DNA of 64,000 bases, from the NCBI RefSeq assembly GCF_004210375.1, contig NC_134832.1:155493592-155557591 (forward strand), given 5' to 3'. Every line of letters begins with the position of its first letter. Position 1 is the stretch's first letter. Source of the stretch: Tachypleus tridentatus. Lineage: Eukaryota > Arthropoda > Merostomata > Xiphosura > Limulidae. Positions 1-10,359 of the stretch are shown here, piece by piece. The notes below the pieces were generated by a model. The model saw only the letters and a program-made list of their open reading frames with translations, had not been told where the DNA came from and did no database searches. The position numbers were made by a program, and so were the translations under genes.

Positions 1-1261
1 TACTAAAATTCAGAAGCATGCAATATCTAATATACTAACAATTTTATAATCTGTGAGTGAACAAAGACTGGGATTGGTTGCATCTAACATATAATCACTC
101 AGTCAGTTGATACATCAAGTCCTTACCTCATGGCATTTTTGATTTCCATTTACAATATAAAATATTTATTTTAACAAAAGTGATTAGTGTGAGGGAAGGC
201 CATCACTGACAACACAATGTGAATGTCTACAAAGACAGGTTTTCTTTGTGTGTGTGTGTTTTTTGTTGTTTTTTTTCTATCACAAAGGTATTACTGACAG
301 TGCAGAATGAATGTCTTGCATTGTTGGTATTTTTAAGCTCAATAGCATCTTATGGAATAAAGAGATTAAACGATCAGATCAAATACCTCAAAGTTCAGAT
401 GCAACCAACCATCCCAGTTTGGTACTTATCAGTTGGAGTAAATAACACCAATATTTGGCCTACCTTCATAAGATCAGCAGTATATTGGATCTACTCATAA
501 AAAATTAAATTTTACCCAAAAGGTATCATTGATACCAGAAATACAGATGAGAATTTATCATCAAACAAAGCAAATGTCATTGATATTTAAATTAGATATT
601 TATTCAAAGTTATTTACTGAAACAACAGTAAGATTAGGATACAAATTTAAATTCTAAGTTTGTACAGGAATTCAGTTTGCATTCAGTAAATTATTAGAAC
701 TGTCCTATGATTAAACAGATTTGAATAACTAGTTTGGCATGTGAAAGCTCTCCTATGGCTTTTAGCATAAAATTATATAAGAATGTAATAAGGGAAAAAC
801 TGAACATAAGATAAATTTAATATTGAAGGGTAATATAACTTTAAAAAAATTATACTTTTTTAAAGTAATTTTCTCTATATTTTAATTTAATATATCAATG
901 TACACAAATGTTTGTAGCTGTTTTTATTTTTTACATTTAAGTGATTTGCAAATTTGGTTTAACTGCCTAAATGATAAGCCATAAACACTGAGGTAAAACA
1001 CAAACTTATTTAAAAGTTTGGATCTCAGATAAATGAAACTATACCATAACAAAGGTGTAGAAGTCTTCATACAAGCCTAACTATCACATTAACAATGCCA
1101 AAGAACAGAAATTGTAGAGGATTTGCATCAACATTTTCATTCAATACACTGCTGATGTAATAAAATACCACTGACACCATAGAAAATGGGTAAATCACAG
1201 TGGGAATGCTAGAAAAACAAATTAACCTTACGCACGTAACACACAAATTTAACTTTTAGGA
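1..1261. other. AT-rich non-coding DNA
   Basis: No exon is supported on either strand. An open frame of 93 codons at 219-500 (+) has low-complexity Cys/Phe-rich content from a TG/T-rich run near 240-275 and resembles no family I know. The stretch lies downstream of the minus-strand kinase gene, so it is 3' flank or distal 3' UTR; I cannot place the polyadenylation site. Confidence 0.5.
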
Positions 1262-1378
1262 GACTGTTACATGCTGTTACATAATATGGAAACACTTGAA
1301 TTGTTACATGCTGTTACATAATATGAAAACACTTGAATTGTTACATGCTGTTACATAATATGGAAACACTTGAATTGT
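1262..1378. repeat. 37-bp tandem repeat, about 3 copies
   Basis: Three near-identical units containing GTTACATGCTGTTACATAAT followed by GAAACACTTGAATT. Only single-base differences separate the copies. It is a short minisatellite in the presumed 3' flank of the kinase gene, with no coding value. Confidence 0.9.
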
Positions 1379-1516
1379 TATTAGCAATAAAACCAAGAAA
1401 TGCACTAAGTTCTTCCCATGAAAATTATGTTTAATCATAATTCACTAAAATATTATTTCACATGTTCCTTTGTTACAAAAAGATATAAAATGAAATGGGA
1501 AACATAAACAGATAAA

Positions 1517-1637
1517 GAATACTAAAGGGTTACGACCGTTAAGAAACAGGTGTGATCATGTTCCAGATGACAGATTGAATACTAAAGGGTTACGACCGTT
1601 AAGAAACAGGTGTGATCATGTTCCAGATGACAGATTG
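1517..1637. repeat. 60-bp perfect direct duplication
   Basis: Two adjacent identical 60-bp copies (1517-1576 and 1577-1636), each holding GGTTACGACCGTTAAGAAAC. Perfect identity points to a recent tandem duplication or an assembly duplication. A 71-codon open frame that starts in the second copy is not convincing as a gene. Confidence 0.9.
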
Positions 1638-3070
1638 TTAATGCATACCAAAATGTTATCTGCAGAAACGTCTCTATATAAATCTTGTACAATTAAATTA
1701 AAGAAAATGTTTAGTTTACTGCATATAAAAATATTACATTCTACCTTGAACATTGTAGTAAATCATTTTATCATATTGTTTGAGCAATAACTTAGACATG
1801 AATCAGTTCTGTTACTTTATTTACATGCAGAGAAAAATGATGCATTTAAATGAAGAACAGTTATGAAAAGTCAAGGAAGAAATTAAAAACAAAACAGATT
1901 GAAGCAAAAGAAACAGATTCCTGATAATACAGTATTAAGTGATGTATAAACTTAATTAAATCCAAGAATAAAAGATAAACAGCATCTAACAGGGTACAAT
2001 GTTTCTAAGGTAAACAATAGCTTAAGAATAATTTCAGGAATTTGTGTTGATCAAGAAGAAACTGGGAGAGTGCATCCAGAGAAAGTAATATACTGAGACC
2101 ACAGTTAAAACCATCACTAACAGAATGAAACCTGTCTTTACCAGGAAGCTTAGCAATTCAAAGGATGTGCCTTGAGAGACTTGTGGTTTTAGTTGACAAG
2201 CAAGAGTTACACAAAATAAAACCTCTTAAATGAAATATTATAAAGTATTATATGGAGTAATAGCCTTAAGAAAGTATCTCCAAGAGAAAAAACTTAACTA
2301 AAAACAAGATAAAAACAGTCAATATGTCATAAAACACAGACAAGAGAACCCCAGAAAGTAATCCACTCCCCTCACTCATTCAAACAACATGCCAGTTTAT
2401 TGGATAATAACAGCTTTACATCTTACTCAGGGCTGAAGTTCAGTTACCTCAGCCAAGAACATTTTTCTAGTCACTTGTCTTCTACACATACATGTAGAAA
2501 AATAAAATTTCTAATACAACAGAAGGTAAACACACATTTAACTTTAATTCAACAAAACCAAACATCAGAACAAAGTAAAAAATACAACAAAAGAAACAAT
2601 TAAAAGCATGCAAGATAACATAAAGTGAAAACTAATAATAAAAGCATGCCGTCCTTTTATTAGTGAAAACACTGAAATTATGTGGTAGCTGGTTATAGAG
2701 TAAGAAAAACAAACACAGAACATTATTCCAAAGAAGCTATTTATACACAGGAAAACTAAAAACTTAATTGTGAACCAAACTTAACACACTGTAATCTAAT
2801 AAAGATACAAACTTGGTTCTTCATTGCAATAGGTCAGTACTAACCAACCAAGCTAAACAGGTACAGGTATCTTGTCAATTATAGACCAATCATGTTATGG
2901 TGACAGCAATATATTTAACTGTACAGATTTGGATTGTTAAAACCTAATGTTACCTGCTGTACTGTAGCAATTATATTCATTGATTGTTTCTACTGAAAGA
3001 TTCAGATAAATAAATCATCAGACACAACAAACACTCACCTTGTAAAACTCCAAACAAAACTCTTGTAATA
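1638..3070. other. Non-coding stretch, nothing recognised
   Basis: AT-rich DNA with no supported exon, RNA gene or mobile element. A 67-codon open frame at 2400-2603 has no recognisable motif. Probably 3' flank or very long 3' UTR of the minus-strand kinase gene. Confidence 0.4.
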
Positions 3071-3193
3071 TTACCCTCGCACAGAGAAATAAACTTGTTG
3101 TTTAGATTTTAACCTCTTCACAACAGACTTAGTCCTTGCAGGTTTTGACTTCCTACGCACCATACTAACCAAGGAATCTGGTAACCAGCATAT
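3071..3193 (-). CDS. Possible alternative last exon of the SLK/STK10-like gene
   Basis: On the minus strand a pyrimidine-rich tract ending in TATCAG (3' splice site at 3194-3195) is followed by 40 open codons and TAA. The product begins ICWLPDS, contains a basic stretch MVRRKSKPARTKS and ends YFSVRG. The acceptor is phase 0, like the kinase exons upstream, so the exon ending in PRKQ could splice here instead of to the exon at 5350-5505. I recognise no family in the peptide. It may equally be a chance open frame or the last exon of another gene. RNA evidence would decide. Confidence 0.25.
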   Translation of the reverse strand: MCWLPDSLVSMVRRKSKPARTKSVVKRLKSKQQVYFSVRG

Positions 3194-4773
3194 CTGATAC
3201 AGAGGTAAATAGTCTTCCAAAACACAAACATGTTTGTTTTGTACATTCAATTAATATTCCAAAAATGTTCCCCCAATTTATCAGTGACAAAAACTAGTCA
3301 GTGTAAAATTTATTTTATGTATTTTGAAATTGTCCTTGGTTGATTCTTTTCCTTCCTGCTTTTGCCCCATTTCAGGACCCAGAACTCTTCTCAAAGTTTC
3401 CAAATATCAAAACAATCCCCCATATCTCTCGGACGCTAGTTTGGAAGAGTATTTACCCCAAGTTAAACTTTTTCTCTCTAAAACTCTAAAGAATAATATG
3501 CTTGAAATAATTTAAAAGAAAAAAAAATAATGAAACTAATCATTTTATGTAACGACTGAAATAAATACAGACAACGAATCTTGTAAAGCTAAAAAATACA
3601 AAATTACCAGTTTCTAAAGCTGAAACCTTCCACTGAAGATGACAAAATCACTGAGATTTATCGTTTTATTATAAACCAGTCTCAGAGTTAATACATCTAG
3701 GGACATTTAACAATATTTGGCATGTATATATGAAGAGATGACACTGAAAAGAATCAGACCATAAATAGACTCTGCCTGCTGTCTATACTTAAAAGTTGTC
3801 CTAAAAAACATGTACAGTATATAGGTTATATTTCCTAGAATTTATTAAATTGAATCTGATACTTTGCATGCTTGACACAGTGGTTTAAGAATCTTTTTCA
3901 TTTCACATTCTGACAGCAGCAGAACAAAATTAGCCTATGAAACTACTGATTTATAACTGCCAGTTTTATCTTTACAATCATTGTACACACAGAAAATGTT
4001 TCTTACAATTTTGAAAATCCCAAATATTACAAATATATAAGCTTATACAACCTAACAATACATCTTAGAATTCTTACTAAACTATTAATCACACAGTATA
4101 GGATTAAAGTATACAAAATTAGAATCTAAAACATAATAAATCCACAGTCACACATGTCTGTGTTAAACTGAAAACAAAAAAATAATTATTTTAAAATAAC
4201 TAAGGATATATGCAATAACTTTATGCTAAAGAAGACATTTCAAAAGGTTAGAATGACAGATAAAATGGAAAGTAAATGCAATTTTTTCAAAGATGGGAAC
4301 AAAGCATACATTACAATGATGTTATAAACATTACCAAATATTTAAAATTTAGTTCACCCAAGAAACAAACAAAAACTGGGAAAACTAAATGCCTGCTACA
4401 GGTTAAGTACTCTAAAGCACTTTGTCGTCATTAACTGTAATAAAGTACACATTTCCATGTTCCAAAATCACATTGTGAAATATTTTATTCTCTCATTTCT
4501 TGCACACAAAAAAATAAGAGTGAAGTATTGGTCCAGAAACATCCTCACTAGCAAAATAGTATATACTTCTTTATGTATATATATATTTATATCAGATCAT
4601 TCCTAGCAAAGACATCATCTGGGACAATCTCTACCATACATTTTACATTACCCAAGTTAAAACCTAAGCAGGGAATTAAAATAATACAAATCATATATAC
4701 ACTAGGTCATAAATGTAAATCACTGCATTATCCTTCACTAAGTATAAGAAAACATAAATTTACTTCTGAAATT
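3194..4773. other. Non-coding stretch downstream of the kinase stop codon
   Basis: No supported gene. On the plus strand at 3364-3515 an acceptor-like tract (CCCCATTTCAG) precedes a short open frame, but there is no partner exon, no donor and no family match. The rest is AT-rich with a TA-rich run near 4575-4590. It is most simply 3' UTR or flank of the kinase gene. Confidence 0.4.
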
Positions 4774-5074
4774 CTTAAACATCACAGTGTAACCACACAG
4801 TTTGAACACCTGTCTTAAACATCACAGTGTAACCACACAGTTTGAACACCTGTCTTTTGTTACCAGTAGCACAACTTAAACATCACAGTGTAACCACACA
4901 GTTTGAACACCTGTCTTAAACATCACAGTGTAACCACACAGTTTGAACACCTGTCTTTTGTTACCAGTAGCACAACTTAAACATCACAGTGTAACCACAG
5001 TTTGAACACCTGTCTTAAACATCACAGTGTAACCACACAGTTTGAACACCTGTCTTTTGTTACCAGTAGCACAA
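4774..5074. repeat. Composite tandem repeat, pattern A-A-B three times
   Basis: A 40-bp unit A (contains CATCACAGTGTAACCACACA) occurs twice, followed by a roughly 20-bp spacer B (contains TTTGTTACCAGTAGCACAA). The A-A-B block of about 101 bp is repeated three times; the third block has lost two bases. This is a small higher-order repeat, just downstream of the kinase stop codon and likely within its 3' UTR. Confidence 0.9.
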
Positions 5075-5349
5075 ATTCTGAAGCAAGTTCAAAGTTCATA
5101 CTTTACCTCAGTCAAGATAAGTGCAGAGTTCTGAAGTACACAAGGTAAAAAAATCCATAACCAGGTTTTTCGATTAAGTAACACATTATCTCGGAAAACA
5201 AGCAGGAATTTAAGGTTCATGTCTTCTGAATTAGAACAGTTTTAAGAACACTTCAGTGCCATCAGTAAATATATTTTTTGTTAAACAACATGAAAATGGA
5301 GGTCTTAGTTGTATTTTACCAGTTTCAACAGATTAGGTGTACCAGTAAT

Positions 5350-5505
5350 CTACTGGTATACCGGTGTGAATAAAGGTCTCGATCCTGAAACACTATAACT
5401 ACGAGATACCATGCACTCCTTGTTGTCTACATACTGCAGGAAGGTACTAGTCCCATAGAACTTTTCTTGTTCTTCTTGCTGTTTGAGGAAATCTTCTTCA
5501 AGTTT
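5350..5505 (-). CDS. SLK: SLK/STK10-like kinase, last coding exon (C-terminus)
   Basis: After the acceptor at 5506-5507 the frame reads KLEEDFLKQQEEQEKFYG and continues to 51 residues, ending at TAG (5350-5352). The start joins in phase 0 to the previous exon ending PRKQ, giving a PRKQ-KLEEDF junction. That corresponds to the conserved PRKK-LEEEF region near the C-terminus of vertebrate STK10 and SLK. The part up to EKFYG is the end of the C-terminal coiled coil, which in this family mediates dimerisation and kinase activation. The last 30 or so residues are Ser/Thr/Tyr-rich and differ from vertebrate tails as I remember them. The catalytic domain is not in the window; it would lie beyond 9387 or across the gap. 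Confidence 0.8.
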   Translation of the reverse strand, partial: KLEEDFLKQQEEQEKFYGTSTFLQYVDNKECMVSRSYSVSGSRPLFTPVYQ

Positions 5506-6022
5506 CTTTAATAGTAAAGAGAGAGTTATTATTTAAAGATATGAGTAACCAGTACACAGTCTGAATATATTAGTTTTCTATATTTAAGTGGTCTTTAACT
5601 CAAATATACCATGGAACTATCACACACAGTTACTAGATCACTTAGTCACTGTTTGTTCATAAATACTTTCAAAATGCAGTATGGCTTTTTGTGTAGAAAT
5701 GTTTTATTTGACTAAGTTGAGTGGTCAACAAGATAGTTCATTGCTCTCAGTTGTAACTTTAACTGAATCACCAAACACATTCAGTCAACTCGCTAGTGTA
5801 TAAAAAACAATTAACACATACCTCCATCTCTCACATTAAAAGCACCATAAATAATTATGTTCTATTCACAGTTGTAGTCCACGGAATACAGTTTTGTTAA
5901 AACAGTAACAGGATACAACCAATGTTCATAAACATTGCATTAAAAGACTTTTAGTGAATGTTAAGAATCGTTTTTAACAAAACAAGAGAAGAAACTATAT
6001 TCAATACCACTGTTTCTGTTAC
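5506..6022 (-). other. Intron of the SLK/STK10-like gene
   Basis: A phase 0 intron of 517 bp between the last two recognised coding exons, with GT (minus strand, 6021-6022) and AG (5506-5507) ends. AT-rich; I see no repeat, RNA gene or mobile element in it. Confidence 0.75.
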
Positions 6023-6136
6023 CTGTTTACGGGGTTTCAGGTTGTTCTTCCAATCTCTCAACTCAATAGTGTGTTCTTCCTCCAGCTGTTTCAGTTTAGC
6101 AGTTTCGTGTTCCATTAGCATCTTTCTTTTCTCATT
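6023..6136 (-). CDS. SLK: SLK/STK10-like kinase, penultimate coding exon (coiled coil)
   Basis: Exon of 114 nt, 38 codons, phase 0 at both ends, with acceptor TTCTTCAG and donor GTAACA on the minus strand. It begins NEKRKMLMEHETAKLKQLEE and ends with LRDWKNNLKPRKQ. The Glu/Lys/Leu-rich heptad pattern and the sequence match the C-terminal coiled coil of SLK/STK10/Slik, Ste20 group (GCK-V) kinases that act at the cell cortex and phosphorylate ERM proteins. The family assignment rests on remembered vertebrate sequence (MEHET, LRPRKK), not on a search. Confidence 0.82.
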
Positions 6137-7490
6137 CTGAAGAAAACAGAAATAGCTGTACTTAAAGATGTCGTTACAAAACTACATCAAGAGAAAAATA
6201 ACTGATCTGTTTTCTACACTACTTACAGCAAAACATTTTCAAGTATTACATCTTTTAACATTTAAGTCTATCAGTTAGCAACCAATTTATTTGTTTTACC
6301 ACCATATAATGAATATTTATGTACATCCAATGTTTGGGCTGTTAATATGGGGTCAAAGCCCTAGAAGGGCTATATGTGGTGACAGGGTTTGCAGATGACT
6401 TGTTACAAAGACTGGTTTCATCATCTACTGTCTTTTAAGAATGAATCATCTTCAACGAATGATTTCTAGTTGTATCAAGGTTCAACCAGTTTCAGAAAGT
6501 CTGTAAAATATTTGATGACGAGAAACCCACTTGAAATAAAAATGCATCTATTTTATTGATACCCATACCAGCTGTTCAGAGATACAAATGTATAATACTG
6601 TTAAGGTACTCAGTACCTACAGATTCATTACATGAGGAATCAAGATGTTCAATAATCTGGTGGGCTGTATGTTGAGGATGTGGAAGAGCAGATAGCACAC
6701 AACTTTTTACAACAACATGACCCAGGACAACATGTCAGTCCCTACCAACTCATAGTCCTTCTCAGGACTTCTGCAAGAACAGCAGTGAATTAGCAGCTGG
6801 AACATTTAACTTAAAAAAATATTAATATATTAAGAAATCTAGGTAATTAATAATTAAATGTAAATTATTATGTCTGACTACTGACACTGATACTTAAAAT
6901 GTCACAACCTAATCTTAAGTACTTGGTTATATAACAAAATAACAACACTGTCTATAGTATCTACTACTTACTATAAAGAATAATTTGTAAAAAGAATCCA
7001 CAGCATTACTGTTCACTTTAAGCTATCATTTCTACACTAAAAGAACAGTGTTTCAAACAAAATAGCCACCTACACTTCCAGAAGGTAACTTTATTAGCTC
7101 AATACTTTGTTATTACAGCTTCGTTGGGAGCTACCAATATCTTACAAATTCACTAATGTTTCTATCTGTTGTTACTGATTGGTAAGATCTTGATTTATAG
7201 CAAACTTCTAAGTTCATAAAGCAGTTAGTGATCAGTACAAGTACTCTATTGAAGAACATCTGTTGTATATTGTTATAAATACTGATGTATGTCACAGATA
7301 AGCCTTCTTTACATTCTATTACCAAACACTGATATATATACAACATTCTGTATGTCTGCTGCAGCCACTATTTGTTAGTCAATACTTTACAAATGTAGGA
7401 ACAGTGAATACTCACATTGGATCCACAAATTGCAGGTTCTGTAAGAAATCATGCCAAACACAAGAAAACGGTACAGTACAAAATGAAATT
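6137..7490 (-). other. Intron of the SLK/STK10-like gene, first part
   Basis: AT-rich intronic DNA between the exons at 6023-6136 and 9262-9387. No exon is needed here because the flanking exons join in phase 0 and match the family without a gap. A 71-codon minus-strand open frame at 7131-7346 has no recognisable motif. Confidence 0.6.
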
Positions 7491-7798
7491 GTTTGTTTTG
7501 AATTTTGCACAGAGCTATGTAAGGGCTATCCACACTAGTAATCCCTGACTTAGCAGTGTAAGGGAGAAGCTAGAGGGAAAGGCAGCTGCTCATCACCATC
7601 CCACCACGCCAACTCTTGGGATACTCTTTTACTAGTGAACAATGGGATTAATTGTCACAATATAACACCCCCACAGCTGAAAGACAAGAATGTTTGGTGT
7701 GATGGGGATTTGAACCCAACCGCACATTGCCAATCGAAGCACCCTGAACACCTGGTCAACTCTTCTAACCATCATATTATAAAGCCCCCATGGCCAGC
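7491..7798 (-). mobile_element. tRNA-derived SINE, degenerate copy
   Basis: Read on the minus strand, a diverged tRNA-like head (B-box-like GGGTTCAAATCC near 7710-7721) is followed by the tail seen in other copies here: CTTTCAGC, a GTTATA segment, CCAAGAGTTGGCG, GGTGATGA, CTTACACTGCTAAGTCAGGGA and a final ATTCAAAACAAAC. It belongs to the same family as the copies at 44999-45260, 51606-51880 and 54890-55170 but is older, with many substitutions. SINEs use LINE machinery and carry no protein. It lies in a kinase-gene intron, antisense to the satellite side and sense to the host gene. Confidence 0.85.
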
Positions 7799-9261
7799 AA
7801 AATGAAATAAGTTAGCTTATACACAAGTCAAACTATGAAGAAAACAATATTTCAAATTATGAATTTGCAATTACATTTCCCAATAACATAAAGAGCAAAT
7901 AATCTATTTACCAACAAACTGATTGCAAGTACAATGGTTATCAGTTATATTGACATTTACCAATGAACTTCAATATTATAATGTTAATTAACCCTTTCCA
8001 AACCAGAGAGGCTGTTCCTGAGATTCCCTCTATTTTGTCCAGAGTGGATGTGTTTAACCAAATAGCAAGAACCTCAGTCAAACCTTCCAGAAGTATACAG
8101 TTTTGTCCAAAAGAAATAAGACATATACTTTGCTTTAGTAGTTCATTTCATTTTAATGCTATAAATTTACCAAAATTTTGTTGCAAGGCACCATTTGGAA
8201 GAAATAAAAAAATATACTGAAAATAATAACCTTTTCTTTTGGAATTTAATTAACTTTACTGTTAATCATAATGTTTGTGCGTGCGTGTGTGTGTGTGTGT
8301 GTGTATTAATTAATTAGACTGGTTAACATTTTTTGATAGTTTATTTTCCCAGTTTCAGCTATGAATCATAAAATACTGGTTAAGATCTAACAGAGACACA
8401 GGTCACAGCCTTTCACTTTGTTATATCCAATTTCCATTTAATAAATAGTTTATTTTTAATAAGTTCCTTCATTTACATGTATTCTCTGTTACCAATAAAC
8501 TGAGCAGTAATATTCAATAAATACAGACTGGATTCACCAGAACATATTACTTAATGAGCTCAGTTGTTCAGTTCATGGAATTTCTGTATTTTTGAAACAG
8601 ATACAAGTTAAGATGAAAACATTTAAGGGAGTACAATTAATGTCAAGGAACTACAAGGCATTCTCAGATCTGTGGTTTGTCCACAATTCCTTTGTTCATA
8701 TCTACAAAAACTCCAACTTGTCACTTACCCATGAAATCATACATTATAAAATGACAAATTGTTTATAACAAACACTATCTAGAGATATTTAAATTTAATG
8801 TGTAGTTATTTTGAAAGCTATTTTCACATAGTAACCATTCAAATCATGCACAGTGACATCACAAAAAGGTGCAACAATTATTTTATCAAGAGATGACAGC
8901 AAATATAAACCTACATTTATACACAGTCAAAAAATTAGAATTGCTAAGTAAGATACACAGAAATATAGCACTGAAAAATCTTTTCACATTTTCCTTTAAC
9001 TGCTACCAAATTTCAAAATATATAGATTACAATTATAATAAGTTTATCATTTATTTAGTGTAATTTTTAAAGTATCAAAATAAGAACAATGCCAATGTTT
9101 GAAGCCATAGATAAGGTGATATAGAAAAAACCAAAGCAAAATGTGTCACAATTTTGGTGGCATTTATGTACAATATAGCATTAACAAAACCACTGAGAAC
9201 CAAACACCTGACAATGTGAAGCAGTAATGGTGCTTCCAGAAAGCGACAACAGGCTTATTAC
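7799..9261 (-). other. Intron of the SLK/STK10-like gene, second part
   Basis: AT-rich intronic DNA. It includes a (GT)n microsatellite at about 8275-8306. Open frames at 7963-8220 and 8869-9063 on the plus strand show no coding character or family motif. Confidence 0.55.
8275..8306. repeat. (GT)n microsatellite
   Basis: A run of GT dinucleotides, slightly impure at the start (GTGCGTGC), within an intron of the kinase gene. Ordinary simple repeat. Confidence 0.9.
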
Positions 9262-9387
9262 CTGAAGTTGTTCTAGTTCTTTAATGGCAGACTCGCACGA
9301 TGCTCTTAGCTCCTCAAACTGTCTCTTATGCTTGAGTTCTTGACGTTGCTGCTCTGCCTTGTATCGCTTCTTTTCTCCCTCTTGGAA
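9262..9387 (-). CDS. SLK: SLK/STK10-like kinase, internal exon (coiled coil)
   Basis: Exon of 126 nt, 42 codons, phase 0 at both ends; minus-strand acceptor TATTCCAG and donor GTAATA. It starts FQEGEKKRYKAEQQRQELKH, includes KRQFEELRASCES and ends IKELEQLQ. The strongly charged helical pattern is the upstream part of the SLK/STK10/Slik C-terminal coiled coil and runs directly into NEKRKM in the next exon. This is the most 5' part of the gene visible; the exons for the kinase domain must lie upstream, at or beyond the assembly gap that begins about 470 bp away. Confidence 0.8.
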
Positions 9388-9750
9388 CTGGAATAATTTA
9401 AAGAACTTTGACCTAATATTCAAATGTCAAACAATACAAACAATATGTCTCTTTGCTCTTCAAAGAACATTAATCAGTGAATTTTATATTTGATAATATA
9501 AACTATGCAATTATAAAGATATTTTAAAATATCACAACCACATATTTTTCACTTCTTATTTATTGTGAACATATTCAACTTATAATTGATTGAACAGAAT
9601 TTATTTATTTTTTTTATAAGTTTAAACAAACCAATCAGATCACAGTTACACATAGTAAGTTTAGCAACTCGAGGAAGGGGAGACATAGGGATAACTATTT
9701 TCATAAAATTTACAAGTTTATTTCAAATAGGAATCTGTACTGGAGTTTTC
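9388..9750 (-). other. Intron of the SLK/STK10-like gene before the gap
   Basis: Intronic AT-rich DNA upstream (minus-strand sense) of the exon at 9262-9387. I see no further coiled-coil exon before the gap. Confidence 0.55.
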
Positions 9751-9859
9751 AACAGGAAGTCACAATGATTTTATCCCAAGCTCTCCTCACTTCAATCAGT
9801 TGAAACAGGAAGTCAAGATAGTTTATCCCAAGCTCTCCTCACTTCCAATCAGTTGGAAC
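9751..9859. repeat. 53-bp tandem duplication ending at the assembly gap
   Basis: Two copies (9751-9803 and 9804-9859) sharing AACAGGAAGTCA and TTTATCCCAAGCTCTCCTCA. The second copy is cut off by the run of N, so this may be the start of a longer array that stopped the assembly. Confidence 0.85.
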
Positions 9860-10359
9860 NNNNNNNNNNNNNNNNNNNNNNNNNNNNNNNNNNNNNNNNN
9901 NNNNNNNNNNNNNNNNNNNNNNNNNNNNNNNNNNNNNNNNNNNNNNNNNNNNNNNNNNNNNNNNNNNNNNNNNNNNNNNNNNNNNNNNNNNNNNNNNNNN
10001 NNNNNNNNNNNNNNNNNNNNNNNNNNNNNNNNNNNNNNNNNNNNNNNNNNNNNNNNNNNNNNNNNNNNNNNNNNNNNNNNNNNNNNNNNNNNNNNNNNNN
10101 NNNNNNNNNNNNNNNNNNNNNNNNNNNNNNNNNNNNNNNNNNNNNNNNNNNNNNNNNNNNNNNNNNNNNNNNNNNNNNNNNNNNNNNNNNNNNNNNNNNN
10201 NNNNNNNNNNNNNNNNNNNNNNNNNNNNNNNNNNNNNNNNNNNNNNNNNNNNNNNNNNNNNNNNNNNNNNNNNNNNNNNNNNNNNNNNNNNNNNNNNNNN
10301 NNNNNNNNNNNNNNNNNNNNNNNNNNNNNNNNNNNNNNNNNNNNNNNNNNNNNNNNNNN
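9860..10359. other. Assembly gap of exactly 500 N
   Basis: All bases are N. A round length of 500 is a scaffolding placeholder, not a measured distance. Open frames crossing it are meaningless. Confidence 0.99.

Noticed and set aside
219-500. 93-codon open frame on the plus strand
   Set aside because: Low-complexity start from a TG/T run, no family likeness, no splice context.
3364-3515. Possible plus-strand exon after CCCCATTTCAG
   Set aside because: Good-looking acceptor but no donor, no partner exons and no recognisable peptide.
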